64,000 nucleotides of DNA from Zoroaster sp. YZ-2022 (lineage: Eukaryota; Echinodermata; Asteroidea; Forcipulatida; Zoroasteridae), in the NCBI GenBank assembly GCA_029582265.1, contig CM055837.1, positions 8,817,926-8,881,925 on the forward strand. The letters are read 5' to 3'. How positions within the stretch are numbered: position 1 is the stretch's first letter; each line of letters begins with the position of its first letter. Made by a program: the position numbers and the translations under genes. Below the pieces are notes generated by a model. It worked only from the letters and a program-made list of their open reading frames with translations, was not told the origin of the DNA and made no database searches. This document shows positions 62,887-64,000 of the stretch, one piece after another.

Positions 62887-62961
62887 TTATACGAATTTGT
62901 TTCTGTCGTGCAAAATTTTCAATTCATCCAATGTCCATTTCGATAAATATTTAGTTGACAT
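62887..62961 (-). pseudogene. Detached start of PolB, ending at TAA
   Basis: The ATG at 62961 lies 17 nt after the shared promoter motif and opens 24 codons (MSTKYLSKWTLDELKILHDR), then TAA. The frame is exactly that of PolB, 53 codons ahead of the traced 62802 point, and the intervening codons look coding. A point mutation or a sequencing error would explain the stop. The codons resemble the start of the 71-aa protein at the left end. Confidence 0.75.
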
Positions 62962-63567
62962 CTTTATTTATTAACTAGATAATAGTTATTTCATTATCTC
63001 ACTTTTCGTAACATTTTTAAGTTTGATTTTAGCCTCATCGATTTTTTGATGAGGTCAAATCATTTTGAATCTTTTTTGGTACTTTTTAAAGTCTCTTTTT
63101 TTTTTAAATATAGTTTTGGCCTCATCGATATTTTTAAGTCTCTTTTTTAAAATATAGTTTGGCCTCATCAGATATTTTAAGTCTCTTTTTTTTAAATATA
63201 GTTTTGGCCTCATCGATATTTTTAAGAGGTCAAATCATTTTGAATCTTTTGAGTATGCGCTGGGAGCGAATTTGATTTAAAATATCTTTTTGGGGTAGCT
63301 GTTCATAGAAGTTTTCATGATTCAAAATCAAGATATGACATTTACCAAAATAACCCCATAGGCATACAGAGAATTTGGGTAAAAAGATATTTTTTGGTGT
63401 TTTGGTAGAATATTTTGAATCAAAATATCTTTTTTGAAATCGGGTTTTTTTGATCCATAAAACCTTCCCTATAGGTATAGGGCGGATTTGGGTAAAAAAT
63501 ATCTTTTTTGATCTAAAATATCTTTTTTTTTGAGTAGAGTTTCCCCTTCGGCATCTAACATACTACT
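62962..63567 (-). repeat. Right terminal inverted repeat of the Polinton
   Basis: Reverse complement of 47129-47801. It contains three 47-bp units around GGCCTCATCGATATTTTTAA, one with a small variation (ATCAGATATT), plus the variant unit near 63035. Its inner end carries the promoter motif and reaches the PolB ATG. Similarity to the left copy is high, with scattered substitutions and small indels. Confidence 0.9.
62979..63005 (-). promoter_or_regulatory. Shared 27-nt upstream motif, copy 3 (in right TIR)
   Basis: On the minus strand the core GTGAGATAATGAAATAACTA is identical to copy 1 and ends 17 nt before the PolB ATG at 62961. It probably drives PolB. Confidence 0.72.
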
Positions 63568-64000
63568 CGGGGACATAAATATTTTAATGGATTATTAGGC
63601 GCTATTGAGACTGATTTAGTATAAGTAGGGTTTTCAGGTGAAAAATTATTCCTAAACCAATATGCTCAATATTTATATAAAATTAAAGGTCTTGATGAAA
63701 GAAATACAATGATTTTTAAAGCAAGAAAATCAGACGAGTAGTTTTTGAGGAATCCTGTTTTATTTAATCAAGTATACAGCATTCGATGAAGCCTGACTGT
63801 CCATACACTGTACATCTAATGGCAACAAAACCGTTGAATCAGCCTACACACCCGTGATACACACGCACAGCGTTCGTGCTCGTTTCATAAGAGCTTTGAA
63901 AGGGTGTAAAATACACTCTCCACTAAAACTAAACACAATTATGGCTCAAACTTTCACATAATATGATAGAAAAGAGGTAAATTCATTCAGACACTCTACC
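63568..64000. other. Host flank right of the Polinton
   Basis: No gene or known repeat is seen. It starts with the CGGGG target copy. GCTATTGAGACTGATTTA at about 63601-63618 repeats, with one difference, GCTATTGAGACTGGTTTA at 47064-47081 in the left flank. Confidence 0.7.

Larger units (their letters stand above)
47129..63567. mobile_element. Polinton/Maverick element, about 16.4 kb
   Basis: The boundaries are inverted repeats starting AGTAGTATGTTAGATGCC at 47129 and ending with its complement at 63567. Both are flanked by CGGGG (47124-47128 and 63568-63572); Polinton target duplications are usually 6 bp, so one base may have changed. Length, TIRs and the set of protein-primed PolB, integrase, packaging ATPase and capsid-type genes define a Polinton. 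Layout: small left-end genes (+), a minus-strand structural cluster, a 447-aa gene (+), two minus-strand membrane genes, then a plus-strand run from capsid to integrase, and PolB on the minus strand at the right end. Codons rich in CpG (ACG, GCG, TCG, CGA) contrast with the surrounding DNA. Several genes are broken, so it is probably immobile. Confidence 0.96.

Overview
The window is animal nuclear DNA. It holds a split protein-coding gene with long introns and GT-AG splice sites, dense MITE-like and SINE repeats, TG/CA-rich simple sequence and a C-type lectin gene. The repeat style and lectin suggest a marine deuterostome invertebrate, most likely an echinoderm or a close relative; this is inference, because no sequence here fixes the species.

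Region 1 (1-31928, + strand) is most of a sestrin gene. Nine coding exons (969-1034, 19971-20141, 24143-24325, 25692-25895, 26464-26599, 27275-27405, 28805-28914, 30902-31127, 31839-31928) join in frame to 438 codons plus a TGA. The first exon or exons lie upstream of the window. The introns are full of short TTAA- and TA-flanked inverted-repeat elements, a tRNA-Leu-derived SINE, 114-bp tandem arrays and a 26-bp minisatellite.

Region 2 (31929-47128) is intergenic DNA with more MITEs and one intact single-exon secreted C-type lectin (40901-41401, + strand). The sequence upstream of the lectin is duplicated about 3.1 kb downstream. A fold-back element (45215-45677) and a 16-bp G/C-rich minisatellite (46588-47043) precede the next region.

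Region 3 (47129-63567) is a nearly complete Polinton/Maverick of about 16.4 kb. Its terminal inverted repeats (TIRs) are about 0.6-0.7 kb, start AGTAGTATG and are flanked by CGGGG on both sides. It carries protein-primed DNA polymerase B, a retrovirus-like integrase, an FtsK/A32-type packaging ATPase, a probable double-jelly-roll major capsid protein and about a dozen smaller Polinton-type proteins. These form compact runs of genes that abut or overlap. Two small left-end genes and polymerase B share a 27-nt upstream motif at exactly the same 17-nt distance from the ATG, and two of the three copies lie in the TIRs. This looks like an early-type promoter class. Structural genes lack the motif.

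The element is probably no longer autonomous. The integrase lacks its second catalytic Asp and has an early amber stop. Polymerase B has a stop after 24 codons. One capsid-type gene is a pseudogene, and the start of another virion-type gene is out of frame. I found no adenain-type cysteine protease. Most other genes are open, so the insertion is fairly young. Region 4 (63568-64000) is ordinary host flank.
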